Shown here: piece after piece, positions 24,456 to 36,998 of the stretch | Layout: each line of letters starts with the position of its first letter | Position numbering within the stretch: position 1 is the stretch's first letter | From: Neopestalotiopsis rosae | Lineage: Eukaryota; Ascomycota; Sordariomycetes; Amphisphaeriales; Sporocadaceae | Direction of reading: 5' to 3' | Assembly: GCA_023078685.1 (NCBI GenBank) | Contig: JALGAS010000001.1 | Span: forward strand, 4,030,001 to 4,094,000 | Length of the DNA: 64,000 bases | Translations under genes and position numbers: made by a program | Notes under the pieces: generated by a model | The model's database searches: none | What the model was told of the DNA's origin: nothing | Seen by the model: only the letters and a program-made list of their open reading frames with translations

Positions 24456-26015
24456 GTCAGTCATGACGAACTTACATTGACTGGATTGTTCGGCAGATGG
24501 CATTGTCCTGGCCACAGGCTACAGTACATCTATTTGCTGGGTAGGATCAACACCCACACACGGGTCTCATTATGCAAGAAGTCGTGGCGCTTAGATGGGT
24601 TCGCCTTGCAGTTAGTCCTATTTGTACACGATAGGTACTTATAACATGGGTAACAAAGCTCGCTAACAGCGTGTACTTATCGAAGCTGTTTCTTTTCTTC
24701 CTACCCCTTATTGGTTGCACGTAAGAGAATGCTATGGATTGCAAACGTTGATGAGTATCTAAATTGAATTCAATCTTGAGGGTAGCATACCGAGCGTTCT
24801 AACTAAGTCGTTCTAACTAAGTTCTTATTATTGCACTTGTCAGAGCTTGCTTGCAAAGACTGACCAAACTGTTCTGCTTCGAGGAAGACCTGTCTATAAT
24901 TCAGACGGGCATGGAAGAAGAAGAAGAAGAAGGAGAAGACAGAACCATGGCACACAAGCTCTCGGCTAGTAGATCTGGCTGCCTCGTAGAATGATGGAAA
25001 TAAGTGCAGAACAAACGTGCTCATCGCATACACACATTGTTTGACCACGTCCCGGTTAGGAATCAAAGATTGGTGGCGATGAAATGGACATGGGCAGCTG
25101 TGAGTGGCATCTGGAGTGATCTTGTATCGCCCCCGGGGCACCCCTCAAATTGGTTCTTACAATGATAGTACTGAGCCTCCTGCAGTGTTGCATACCATGT
25201 GAATAACCTCTTTTATTTGTCCGGCAAATGGCCACACGTGTACTCCGTGAAGAAATGTCCAGTGGTGGTTGAACGTTTGACAGTATCTGATTATCTCATA
25301 GCACAGTAGTATTCGATGCTCTGCTCTGGGGTATTCGCGGCCATGGAAATAGACGATGCTGGACTTTGGGTGGTGCACATAGGGGAGGTTTATGTCGATA
25401 GGCGACATGCATTTCAGGCACTTGATTTCAACACTGGTTATCTGATTATTTCCTAGCGTAGTCGTAGATACTATGTGTACTACATGCAGTACAAGATGCA
25501 CCTGGGCTACTGCTAGACTAGGGCGAAAGTCGTTAGCGCAAGTCGGGGTTGAGAGCCAAGCCGGGGACCCTGCAGGTGGTTTTGAGATGATGTGTTTCAT
25601 CGGAAATTAAGCGAGCTGACGACAAGCAATGATCGACGTGTTTTGCATAGAGTCATGGTTTCTCCATCCCACTTGTTTTCATTTTATTTTCTGTCTTCCA
25701 ATGATATCGTCCATGCAAGACTGCATAATGCCGCAAAGTGCTCACCGATGGCGCGCTGATCGACTTTCACGTTTCTCAATAGATGGAATAGATCAAGAGA
25801 AATAAAAGTCGTATAAAGAAAATCCAAAAAATGGGGGTTTGGTGCAAAATAGGCGTGAATCGGGGTTATTGACATCAGGCATTCAACGCCCATATATACA
25901 ATTAGAAAATTAACTACACAGATAGTATCAACACCAAGCCAAACATCGAAGCCGGACCATTTACTGCCTGCCGGACTTCCACCATTCCATACTGCTCCAA
26001 GGGGGTATCGACGAT
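24456..26015. other. Intergenic region between convergent genes, no gene supported
   Basis: This lies between the 3' ends of the aminopeptidase and GPI-protein genes. A GAA-rich tract lies at about 24913-24940. A minus-strand frame of 147 codons (25157-25600) starts with ATG but shows no domain, signal or biased composition, and I do not call it. Confidence 0.55.
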
Positions 26016-26886
26016 TTAGATCAGGTAGGCGACAGCGGCAACCAGGGCGGCACCAGCGCTCATGCCGAAGCTGGCGGCACCGGCGGTCACGGGGTAGGTG
26101 GAAGAAGGAGTAGCGGGGGTGGTGCTGAAATTCAAAAGTTAGCAATGCCATGGCCTATTGGGGATTTCCCCATGCTTGCGACGGAGACTGGTTTTCACTT
26201 ACGCGTTGTAGCCGGGGATGGAGGAGCCGGAGGAAGGCTTGACGGAGGAAGCGGTGGTGGGGGTGACGGTCACGGTGCTGTAGATGACGGTGGGCACACA
26301 GGTGGTGGTCGAGATGGTCAGGACCGAAGAGCTACCGGTGGCAGGGCTGGTGGAGCCGGCGGTCTTGACGGTAGTAGGGTAGACCGGGGAGGAGACGGCC
26401 GGGGAGGAGACAGCGACCGTGGAAGCCGAGTAGGCAGGGACGGAGGCGGAGTATCCAGGGACGGAGGCACCAACCGAGGAGCCAGGGGTGCTCACGGCGT
26501 GGGAAGCAGAGGGAGAAGACTCGGTGGTGGTCTTGACGGCATCGGTGCTGGAGCTCTCAACAGCGTAGGTGGAGCTGAAGGTCTGGGTAGAGCGGGCCGG
26601 GCAGTTGGTGACCTCAGGAGCGCAGGAGGTGATGGTCTACAAGAGCAGGTTAGTATAAGTGGTCGTCTATAAATTTTGCCAAGCTCCACGTTTGTCCATC
26701 CAATGACCGGTTTGGTATTGTTCCTTTTCCTCATATCCCGTCCCTCCCAAACCGGCCAACTGATGGGCAAAAACGAGCAGTATATTGTTGCTGTTGTTGT
26801 TTGGCACTTACGATGTAGTCAGTGCTGTAGACAGTCTGGGCCGAGACGGCACCAGCGAGGACAACGGCGGCAGCAGCGAAACGCAT
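26016..26886 (-). CDS. Small Ser/Thr-rich GPI-anchored cell-surface protein
   Basis: Three exons, 26886-26812, 26636-26203 and 26124-26016, give 205 aa. Introns are 175 and 78 bp, both with GTAAGT donors, and all joins keep frame. An N-terminal signal peptide (MRFAAAAVVLAGAVSA, cut before QTVYS) is followed by a short conserved-looking segment with three Cys in total across the protein (TSCAPEVTNCPARS and TTCVPT). A long Ser/Thr/Val/Pro-rich region expected to be O-glycosylated comes next. The C-terminus has small residues and then a hydrophobic tail (GMSAGAALVAAVAYLI), as expected for GPI anchoring. Such proteins sit at the plasma membrane or are linked into the wall. The exact function is unknown. 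The 5' side is a long empty region that could hold an extended promoter. Confidence 0.88.
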
Positions 26887-29366
26887 TTTGACTGATTTGT
26901 CTGTGTTTGTTTGGTTGTTTTAAAGAGAATGTGGTGGGCGCAAGGTAAGCTGAAAAAAGCTTGTGCGTTTGTTTGATATTTGAGTTGTTAAAGAGTGGAC
27001 GACCGAGGTCAATGTTTCAATCGAATTGGCTTGTTTGGGCTGAAGAAGGGAAAGAAAGAAGAGTCAAGGCATGAGCGAAAGGGCAGAGGTATTAATAGGA
27101 TGAGAGACGACAAGGCGATTGGGCCAAAGGCGTTCAAAGGATAGGACTCAGGAGACAAAAAAGACTGGGTTACGGGAAATTAGCAGAATCGCGACAGGCG
27201 GGGGGGGGCGAGGCACCCGACACCCAAGCACTGGTCAACATGAAGACCGCCGCTCCACCAGGGACCGGGGGCGATGGAGAAGAACATTGGGCGGGCATGG
27301 AATAGTTCGGCCAAACATCCTGACTGGCAAACAATTTCGAGCCAATTTAAAGTTGTCATCGACAAGCCCATGCTTGGCTCTTTTAGCTTGGTTTTATTCT
27401 GGCTGGTAATAGAGGTAGCAATAGTAGTAGTCTGGTAGGTAGCAATAGTAGCCGTTTGGCGGCGCCAATATGATGGCGGATAGCCTCCGTCTCCAGTTGG
27501 ACCGACCGCCAGTCAACAGAAAAAGCCCGCCCCAGTGTGTATGAACAAGATAAGGTGGTCGTGGTGGAAACGATCGATATTACACTCAAGACCTAGATTG
27601 AAGATAGCAAGGAGCTCATATGGCCCATTCACTGATGTGTAAGATTCAACCAAATCATACACTAGATCAAACAACCTGTGATATGCCTACAGAGTATATG
27701 TATAGTATAAAGTCTGGGCATCACTTCGGATTGGTCCCTACATGGTGTCACAGTCAAGAAACAAAGAGAGGTCGTCAGAACGAAGCAGAAAAAAGGAACA
27801 AGGAGACAGACAAGAATCATCAGACAGAGACAGCTAGTGACAACGCTAGAGAGATGGAAACAGACATCACCTCGAGCGGCCTCCCTCCTCCAATGGCATC
27901 GTCGTTCCGAACATTTCCCCTGGAAATTTGACCTTCCTCCGCGGTTGCAAAGATGGGCCCGCCTTACTGATGAAAGAGGACGCTGCAATATGGTCGCTGA
28001 TTTGCGGGTGCCCTGGCGCTGCTTTGGGGCGTCGTCATGGGTCACGATCCACCAAACCCGTCAATCTACCTCTCACCCGGTGGCGTTAGGGGTACCTGGT
28101 CAATAAGTACCGCAGGCAATCGATTAGCCGATATAGGTGAAGCAGAGCGGGACCTGCTGGTGCTTTGGTGCTTTGTCCCCAATGCTGCTTGACGAAAATC
28201 GGCCTTTGCAATCTGCGATAAAGGGGACATGACAATCACGGGCTTGCAAAGTAAATTAGTAAAATAACACGGCCTTGAGAGAGACCCCAATTATCCAAGA
28301 CAAGCGTGCTTATAATCTTGTCTCCCGTCCTTTTCTTATATCTATGTCTATAAAAAACTCTAATTGCCTGCGTCCCTCTCCTGTGGACGCCAAGCCAAGG
28401 GGCAACAGGGGCATCGACCAACGTCCAGTGCTAGCCGGCAGGTGCGCACATACCTTCCTTCTGTCTGCTACCTAGATGGAATACGCAGCAGAGAAGGTAC
28501 ATCGTCCACTTGTCCAGCCTAATCAAAGAAATCTTGAATAGCAAATGGTTCGTTATGTTCAATGGTTATCTGAGATTTAAATGAGGAAGAAAAGGGTGAC
28601 CAGTCTGGCTTCTTTGACTACCAGCTACGCAATACTGTAAAAGTTGTGAAAAAAAAATATTCCGTCTGGTGTCACTTTGGACCCTTGACAAGCCTAACGA
28701 TACACATAGAGTACATACCTAGGGTTTCTACACAATAGGTATAAGCACTCACAGGCCCGCATCCAATAATCCACGTTTCGGGACCACTCATCGGAAAAAC
28801 AAAAAGCGAAGGAGGAAGACAGACACAGACGTTGTACATGATAAGATGAGGCTTTGTCCATCGTTGTCATGCATCAGACGCCATCGTGATAGTCTATATC
28901 CTTACTGGCCTCTATAGCGCATCCGGAGCTCCGACCGACTGCACATGTGAATTTTCATCTATCTCCTTCGTCCTCACTGTCCTCGGGCGCGCGTTGTCTG
29001 CAATATGCTACTACGTGCAATGTAGACAGACAAACAAGTACTGTAGATGGGTGCGCTGGGATACCCCGCAAAACCAGGTCAAGTCAGCAGGTACGTTCCC
29101 AGTGAGTACTATGCAGAGCTCTGATGACCCTACCGCCTTATTGGAGTCTAGTATAGGAAGAGGAAAAGAGAGGCAGAGTCCCACGAGGGCAGTGCTGCTA
29201 GAGCGCCAATCGGACTGCGCCGTCGCAATCGGAGGCTCGGATCAGGATTCTATACTAGGAAGTGATGAGTGTTATTCAATGTCAACCTTGGAGCGTGAGC
29301 TATGGGTGGTCGAAATCGCAGGACTGCGCTACGCTACGCTATGCTTGCCTTGCTTCTTTGCACAGT

Positions 29367-29388
29367 AAAAAAAAAAAAAAAAAAAAAA
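29367..29388. repeat. A22 homopolymer
   Basis: Twenty-two consecutive A residues on the plus strand. I see no coding sequence or tRNA-like body just upstream that would mark a retroposed copy. Confidence 0.9.
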
Positions 29389-31517
29389 GGGACCGCCTAT
29401 TAAAGGACGCATGGGAGGGGTCCTTGTTTCGTCTGACCATGCAGCTGCGTCATAGGAGGAAAGTTTGTTATGCTGGCGTCCTTCACATGGAGCAGAGCAC
29501 ACGGAATGGCTGCCGTCGGCTTCTCACACACCATCTTGCCATGATTATTATCAAATTGTCGTCGGATGGGAGCTAATGCAGGAACAGAGTGCCTATCAAG
29601 CTGCAAGCCTGGGTGCTAGGTATGCAATATGGATATCGTGGCCGCGCAACTTTTGGAGTGCTGGGAAGAGCGCTGCGTATTTGAGCCGTACCTCTTTGAT
29701 CGTCTCCTCCGTAATACATAGTCTCATTGATTAAGCCTAAAAAATAGTAAGGGAGAGATCACAGATAAGCAAGCCCGAGAAGAAGAAAAAAAAGAAAAAA
29801 GGTCAAAGAGAAGAAGAGTGGATATCATGGTGGAACGATTTTACTCCTTCGCAGGACCATGAACACTACGAAGCGATCAAATCATACACGTCCCTGGATC
29901 GAGCCATCAGATTGCCTTATTATGAACCCTCCGAGTTGGGGCACATGTAGCAAGCCATTCTAGCCTGCAGCCTGTCAACACCGATCATCTCCCGACTAAT
30001 GGAAGTGCATCTGACGGGATGCAGCTGTGCTTTTCACTGCACTCAATTGTATCAGATCATCTCCGAGATTCGATGCAGCGCAACTCAGAATGATCAACAG
30101 GAACCTGAAAGGACGGGTTGGAGACGACCCTCTCTCATCGACCACGATACGAGCAAGGTCGGGCCTGTACCAACGAATCCGACGAACCTCAGCGGGTATA
30201 AACTGGGCCGGCTCCGCCTGGTGCGGAAACAAGGGCAAATCCGGCGGGCACGACTATCAGAGCTTTACATTTAAGATACGAATACATAGACGGATCACCG
30301 ACCTAGCAAGGTATTACAGCATGGCAGCTGGCTAGTCGGCATGGAGAGGCTACTTCGTTCTCATCCACTGTCCAGATCTGCGCACGCACGGGCGATAGAC
30401 CGCCATTCAACCACAAAGATGCAGACCAACGGGCGACAAAGTCATGAACAATAGCGGCCGCCGCAGGCTCGGATCGCCATCAGCTAAGTATTGATGGTGT
30501 GACAAGCGCTCCGAGGGATCAGCGCCACCGACAGGCCGCTAGCTGCCATATGTATCCGGCTTCTTATCCCTTATATCGGGAGGCTGATCGTACCTTGGTC
30601 CCGCGGAGAACCATTGCTGGTTCCTGAAGCTTGTCACCTGCGAAGCTCGATCGACTCTCTTCCACACCATGGCTTTTTCCAGCATCACTCACGAGTAAAG
30701 CTCAACGACGTCTGTCATGCGTCTCTTGATTCATCAATCTTGGTCACATCCTAAGTATCATTGACAACTGTCTGATATTTGGTTGTTGCTGCTGCTCCCG
30801 CTACTGCTGCTATCAATGAAGCAAAGTGGTCACCTATCGAACTGATGTGCAGCTTCAACCTCCACAAGAAGGACTATACTGTACGTCATTCAACAGTGAC
30901 GACGGCGAGGGCCATCGGTCGAATTCCAGCAAGCATCAAAATCAGCATTTTGGACCAGAACTGTCATTAGCAATTCAGGAGGCTAGAGCAGGAAGGCTGA
31001 TGAATTGAGATGACGACGCTGTCGCTCGATTCACCCAATCGCTTTTCGCCTGGTTGACTTCGCAGTTCAGCGCAAACGTGCGGAATTTGAGACGACTGGT
31101 CGACCTCTAAAGTCTTCCCAGCTGTCGTGCTCGAACAGAGCGCGCGAATGCAAGGTCTACGCGCTTGTGGGATACATGAGTAGCATGCTAATCAAGGACG
31201 AGGTGTAGATACAATGCGATCTTGTTATGGTCTACGCTATGTTAGGCAACGAGCCGTATGAGAATTGCAGCCTTGCTGAAGGACATGGCAGTAGTTATGG
31301 GCGCACTGACAGAGCCTACCAACAGAACTTTCGATACCCGACGCGTATGAGGTGCTCCCAAATGGACCCTCCAGCCTGGTTAAGCAGGACCAGCCTACAT
31401 CTATGCGAAGTATCCTTATCGCCTGCAGCTTTTCCTGAACAAGAGCGGCCCAGCCTCACACGCGGCAGAGGTTATAGACCGCGTTACACGCGTCTGCCAC
31501 AGTAGCGTTAGACGTTA

Positions 31518-31539
31518 CCTTACCATATAGTAAGGTATG
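31518..31539. repeat. Short inverted repeat
   Basis: TACCTTAC and GTAAGGTA are separated by CATATA, forming a potential 8-bp stem with a 6-base loop. It follows the last short frame in the possibly decayed region. No U-tract or partner gene gives it a role. Confidence 0.5.
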
Positions 31540-33033
31540 GTTGGGCATTTCAAACTACTCAACATCCCAAACCAGCGCGGACTGCTTTCTCTTGGCCATA
31601 TGTATCATCCCCTCATTCTATACTCTCTGGTTTGGCAAGCATCTTGAAGGAAAGAGCGGCCATCGACTCAGTTTTGCGATGGATTCAGTACGGAAGACTA
31701 CATTGTAGCCAAGCACGTTGGAGATGCCTTCACCAACCAAAGCCCCAACGCATATACTCGGCATGCTGCTTCGACCGATCCGCATGGCCGGAACCTAATC
31801 CGTTTCCGGCATCTGGGCGATTATCGAAATTCCAAGTGGAAATCGAAGCACATGTGATCAGATCTGGCAATGGTATTTTACAGGTACAGGGATGATTGAA
31901 AGTGCCTAGCAGATGCAATTCTCGCTTTCTGCTGCTTGTTCTACCTTGACGTTGCGTTCATTACAGGTATTTCCAAAGGTCAGGAGTCCAGCTTGACATA
32001 CCGATAGGAGGGGATTGAAAAAAAGTAAGCGAATAAAAAACAAGACAAGAACATAGTAATATCAGTATAATACAAACGAAGCGGATTTCTACACTCAATG
32101 TCACTCATTTCTGACGGGTCTATCTAGCTCACCGCCCCGCCATTAGCACAATGAATAGAGCGCGTGAGGGTGAGGGGTTGAATAGGTAGGTACGTACCTT
32201 TTATTTTTTCGACCTACCAATTGACTATCACTGTTCATCAGGCTATTGATCAATGTCCGCAAAGGCAAGGTGGGGTGGTCGGAGGGGACATGGAAAAATG
32301 CCACTGGAGCACAAGAAATGGTTGGGCTGCGGGCTGCCTACCTGACCTTACCTACGGAACCTCACCCACATTGACTGTTGGATGACATGCACATGCATTA
32401 ATTACATACACATCATCTACTTTTTTTTTTGAAAACAACCATTCTCGACTCTGATCGTGACGCCCACGAGACGTGATATTTGCCTTGCACACGGCAGAAT
32501 CTCTCTCGGCTACCGGGAACCCGTCTGCTTCCAGCCTGTGCTTTAGGCTACCAGACCACCAAGAGAGGGTGTCACCTCGCAGAGAAGGGGTGAAGGAAAA
32601 AAAAATTACCCATCGTAAGTTAGCAAGCAGTGCAGCTCAGCCTCGGGTGCCTACGATCGGCAAGGCTTCTACGATCAACTTTTCTTCTCTCCCTTCCCAG
32701 TTTGGCCACCTCCAAGACTTACATTTGGTGACAGTTGATCCACCAACCAACTCCAGCCATATAAAATCCTCTCTCCGATATCCCCAACGTTCCGCGACTC
32801 GGCCGACGACAAACGACAAACGCCGCCCACAACCACAAGCAATCGTGGTTGTCAGGCACCGTATTAGCAACCGGAACTCCCAAGCATGTTGAATGCACCC
32901 CGTCGAGGGCTGCCAGAAGTATAGCAGCATCCACCAACCGAACGCGCCTTGCCAACTGTCACGTCTCCCTTGTGCGCCCAGCTCGTGACGTGCTCTCTCC
33001 ACGAAGACGCGGGGCTCTTGCCCGATTGCCAAC

Positions 33034-36000
33034 ATGGACGCCCAGATCGAAAAGGCCGTCGAGATCGTGTGGGATCCCACGGGCGACCAATCTATCAAAG
33101 CTCAGGCCTATGATTTTCTACAGCAGCTGAGATCTGACCCCCAGGCGTGGCAAGCTTGTGTCAGCCTCTTCACCAGAACCCCACGGGTTTCTGAGATCGT
33201 CCGTCACGTCTGCCTTGAGCTGATTAGCAACACCGTCCACACACATACCCTCGATCCTCAGAGCTTACTCTTTCTAAGAGATGCCCTGTTGTCCTACGTT
33301 CGTGAGACATATGGCACGAATCAACCTGACCTAGTCGACTCGGCCAATCTGCAGAACAAGATTACCCAGACCCTGACCTACTTATTCGTGTCCTTGTACC
33401 AGCAAGGATGGGAGTCTTTTTTCGAAGACTTTCTGGCGCTCACTGCTTTCCCTGGCAGCTCGTCTCATGACAATATCATGGGAACCATTCTGTATCTACG
33501 AATACTTAACAATGTCCATGACGAGATTGCTGATCAGGTGGTCATGCGCCAGGGTAATGAGGTCAAAATCCATACCGAACTCAAGGATCTGGTGAGAGCT
33601 CGTGATGTCTCCAGGATAGCTCAGTCCTGGCAGGATCTCCTTGCGGAGCACGCCGGCCAGAATGAGCTCATTGTTGAGTCGACTCTCAAGGTCATCGGGA
33701 AGTGGGTGAGCTGGATCGATATCTCTCTCATCATTAACGATGCAATGATGAGCCGTATCTTCCCATTAATCGGCCGTACCAATCCCAATGGTGGCGAGGA
33801 CAAGGTCCGAGATGCTGCTGTCGATGCCTTCACCGAGATAGTCGGCAAGAAGATGCGCCCTGCTGACAAAGCCAACATGATATCTTTCCTCAACCTTCGA
33901 GACATCATCGCCCAGCTTATCGCCAGTCCTCCTTTGAACGAATTCAAGGGCACGTCTTCCTACGATACAGATCTCGGCGAAGCCGTTGCCAAGCTGGTAA
34001 ATACTGTGCTGGCAGATCTTGTCCGCGTACTTGAAGATCGGGCCACTGACGAAGACACTCGCGCTAAGGCGAATCAGCAATTGCAAGAGTTTTTGCCTCT
34101 GCTTCTCCGCTTCTTTAGTGATGAGTACGACGAAATATGCTCCACAGTTATCCCATCGCTCACAGACATCCTGACTTACTTGCGGAAGCTGTCCGACTTG
34201 CCTGGGTCATTCCGCGATATGCTGCCGCCCATTTTGAATGCCATTATTATGAAGATGAGATATGATGAGACGTCGACTTGGGGCCATGAGGATGAGCAGA
34301 CCGACGAAGCTGAATTCCAAGAATTGCGCAAGCGCCTGCAGCTTTTGCAGAAGAGCGTAGCTGCAGCAGATCATAACCTCTATGTGGAGGTTTTGAGTAA
34401 TCTAGTGGCCAACACCTTCCAGCGCTTAGATGAGCAAGGCTCGCACCTGGACTGGAGGGATTTGGACCTGGCTCTCCATGAGATGTATCTATTTGGCGAA
34501 TCTGCGAAGTCCTCACCGCCTCTCCAGGGCTTGGCTTCGAATAAGAACCAGCCAGCAACGCCTGCTGCCGAGCGGCTTATGGCTCTGATGACCAAGATGA
34601 TACAGTCAGGTAAGAGGATCCATTTGGGTCAGCAGAGAAAGACAATGCTAATGTTGACACAGGTGTTGCCAACTTCCCGCATCCGGCGATCACTCTTCAA
34701 TACATGGAGATTATCGTCCGCTATTGGAATTTCTTCGAGATGGAAGGTAACTCGTCGCTGATAGCACAGGTGCTCGAGAACTTTGTCCAGTTTGTGCATC
34801 ATGATCATGTGAGAATTCGCAGTCGCTCGTGGTATCTTTTCCATCGATTCGTCAAGCACCTCCGTGCCTATGTCGGAAATGTTGCCGAGACTGTCATTCA
34901 GTCAATCGCCGATCTCTTGCCCATCAAGGCCGAGGTACCTGGCGAAGATGCCGACGACGACATGTCTTCTGACGAGATTGACAACTCTGCAGATGCTGTT
35001 TTCACCAGCCAGCTGTATCTCTTTGAAGCCATTGGCTGTATCTCATCCACCTCCAGTACGCCAGCCGAAAAGCAAGCCTTGTACGCTCGATCCATCATCG
35101 ATCCTCTATTTCGAGACATGGAAGAGCATCTGCCCCGAGCCAAATCTGGGGATGCCCAAGCCATTCTTCAAGTTCACCACATCATCATGGCACTGGGTAC
35201 CCTGGCCCACGGTTTCTCGGATTGGACTCCGGGTTCGACTTCTTCTAACCAGCGCGCGCCCCCGGACAAGGTCTTGTCGGGAGAATTTTCGCGGGCCGCC
35301 GAAGCTATTCTGATCGCGCTCAGTCAGTTGAACGGGTCTGCTGAGATCCGCGCTGCGTGTCGTTCGGCCTTTTCCCGGCTTCTGGGTGTTTTGGGCGCAG
35401 CTGTCTTGCCCCAGCTGCCTCAGTGGATCGAGGGGCTCCTGTCGCAGAGCTCTTCAAAGGACGAGATGGCTATGTTCCTCCGTCTCCTGGACCAAGTGGT
35501 GTATGGATTCAAGACCGAGATCTATGAGGTACTCAACATGCTCCTGACGCCTCTCTTGCAACGGGTCTTTGGTGGTCTATCCGAGCCCATGGATGGCACC
35601 GATGATGAGATTCAGCTTGCCGAGCTACGTCGCGAGTATCTCAGCTTCATTGGCGTCATTCTCAACAATGATCTCGGTGGCGTACTCGTGTCCGAGGCAA
35701 ACCAGGGCTTCTTCGATTCGCTCATCAGCTCTATCCTGACGCTCGCCGGGGATATCAGCTCGGGCAATCTACCGGCTAGTCGCCTCGCATTCGGCATTCT
35801 TTCGCGCATGGCGGGCGTCTGGGGCGGGCCAGACGTGGCTAATATTGCGGCCAATCCTTCAGCACCAAGCGGCTCGCCGTCCCCAGCCATTCCCGGATTC
35901 GACCAGTTCCTCCTTGACCGCTTCCACCCAGTCTGCTGGGATGTAATGAGGAATCCCCAGTTTAGACCTTCGCAGGATGCCCAGACCAAGCAGGTCCTCA

Positions 36001-36191
36001 CCGAGATTGCGGGCTTGGAGCAAGCCATATATCTCAAGACGGGTGAGGCCTTCATCCAGCACCTGCAGGTCTCTCTATTCCCGAGCCTGGGTATTGATGG
36101 CAACGACTTCCTACGACCCATGACAACATCTACGGACCGGAAGACATTTTCTAGATATTTGCAGGAGCTTCAGAAATCGTTCAGATCATAG
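33034..36191 (+). CDS. LOS1: Exportin-T, tRNA nuclear exportin (Los1/Xpo-t)
   Basis: Two exons, 33034-34609 and 34663-36191, give 1034 aa. The 53-bp intron is phase 1, with a GTAAGA donor, CTAAT branch motif and ACAG acceptor. The protein is a helical-repeat karyopherin-beta without low-complexity inserts apart from a short acidic stretch near residues 620-640 (EDADDDMSSDE). The N-terminus (IEKAVEIVWDP, AYDFLQQLRSDPQAW) and the following exportin-1-like region match exportin-T, which binds tRNA with Ran-GTP in the nucleus and releases it in the cytoplasm. Length is typical of fungal Los1. The ATG is the first in frame and begins the conserved N-terminal helix. An open frame runs through the intron to 34761, but the downstream homology (VANFPHPAITLQYMEIIVRYW) requires splicing. 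Confidence 0.93.
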
Positions 36192-36998
36192 GTATGAAAG
36201 CAATAGACAGACGTTGGGCCTTGTTGGTTTGGTTGTTGAGAGACTCTTGAGACCTGGCTTCCTCCTCAAGGAACAGGAGCTGAGGTGTCAACAAGATGGT
36301 CGTTCCAGCATTTGCATATAAGGAGTTTGGGCAGATATCCAGTTCCACTTGTGGCAATCTAGAAAACTCATTCGTAGGAGGGAGGGCAAAAAATAAATAA
36401 ACAAGAAATGCTAGACACAGCTGCTCGTGACTGATATATCAGTGTGACCCGGCGTGCGTCATTAGAATATACCAACAACTACTTGAGATGGAATCAGATC
36501 CATGTGTTGGACTGAGCACCTCATGTCAACACTGGGTATACCAGTGGTCTGCTTGAATACCGACGTACTTGGCTAGATTGATGAGCGGCAGCATTGATTC
36601 GTCTACCATGTACACCGTACACGGAGTCGATCCCTGTCCTTGTTCCATGCGCTAAAAGGTCCGCTCTGTTAGTCAGTACTACTTTATGTACGTACACGGA
36701 AACAGCCTTGTGAGGGTGAACGTGTTTGGGGAGAAGATGATGAAACCCTGCAAATTTCCCGCCCCCGGCCGCCCTTAATCAACAGTCACTCACATTGTAG
36801 TCGGCGAGATCCAGTTGCTACTCTTGCAGTGAAGGAGAAGAACTCAACAGCTCGTCCGCACAAAGACAAGATGCGCATGACTGACTGAATTGCGATAACA
36901 TATATCCGCCTACATCCAGACTTGCATCTACTTCTTTTCTGATCGCAACTTCTGTCGAGAGCCCGTCAATTGCGTGCAACAAGGATCAAACATCAAAA
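36192..36998. other. Intergenic region, no gene supported
   Basis: This lies between the LOS1 stop and the PDI-like start, both on the plus strand. I see no coding sequence. It should hold the LOS1 3' UTR and the promoter of the PDI-like gene. Confidence 0.6.

Larger units (their letters stand above)
26887..33033. other. Second gene-poor 6 kb stretch
   Basis: The left part should hold the promoter of the GPI-protein gene and the right part the promoter of LOS1. No open frame longer than about 160 codons appears and no domain is recognisable. It includes an A22 run at 29367-29388, a small inverted repeat near 31517, and GTAGGTAC words near 32190. From about 29.9 to 31.9 kb, short stretches have protein-like composition in shifting frames with stops between them. 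This may be a decayed gene or element, but I cannot name a family. Confidence 0.5.

Noticed and set aside
25157..25600. 147-codon minus-strand frame starting with ATG
   Set aside because: No signal, domain or compositional bias; not enough to call a gene.
29367..29388. Poly-A tail of a retroposed element
   Set aside because: No target-site duplication or recognisable body upstream; a simple homopolymer explains it.
29999..30335. Possible transposase fragment
   Set aside because: Basic short frames looked transposase-like at first, but no DDE-type or other motif and no terminal repeats could be found.
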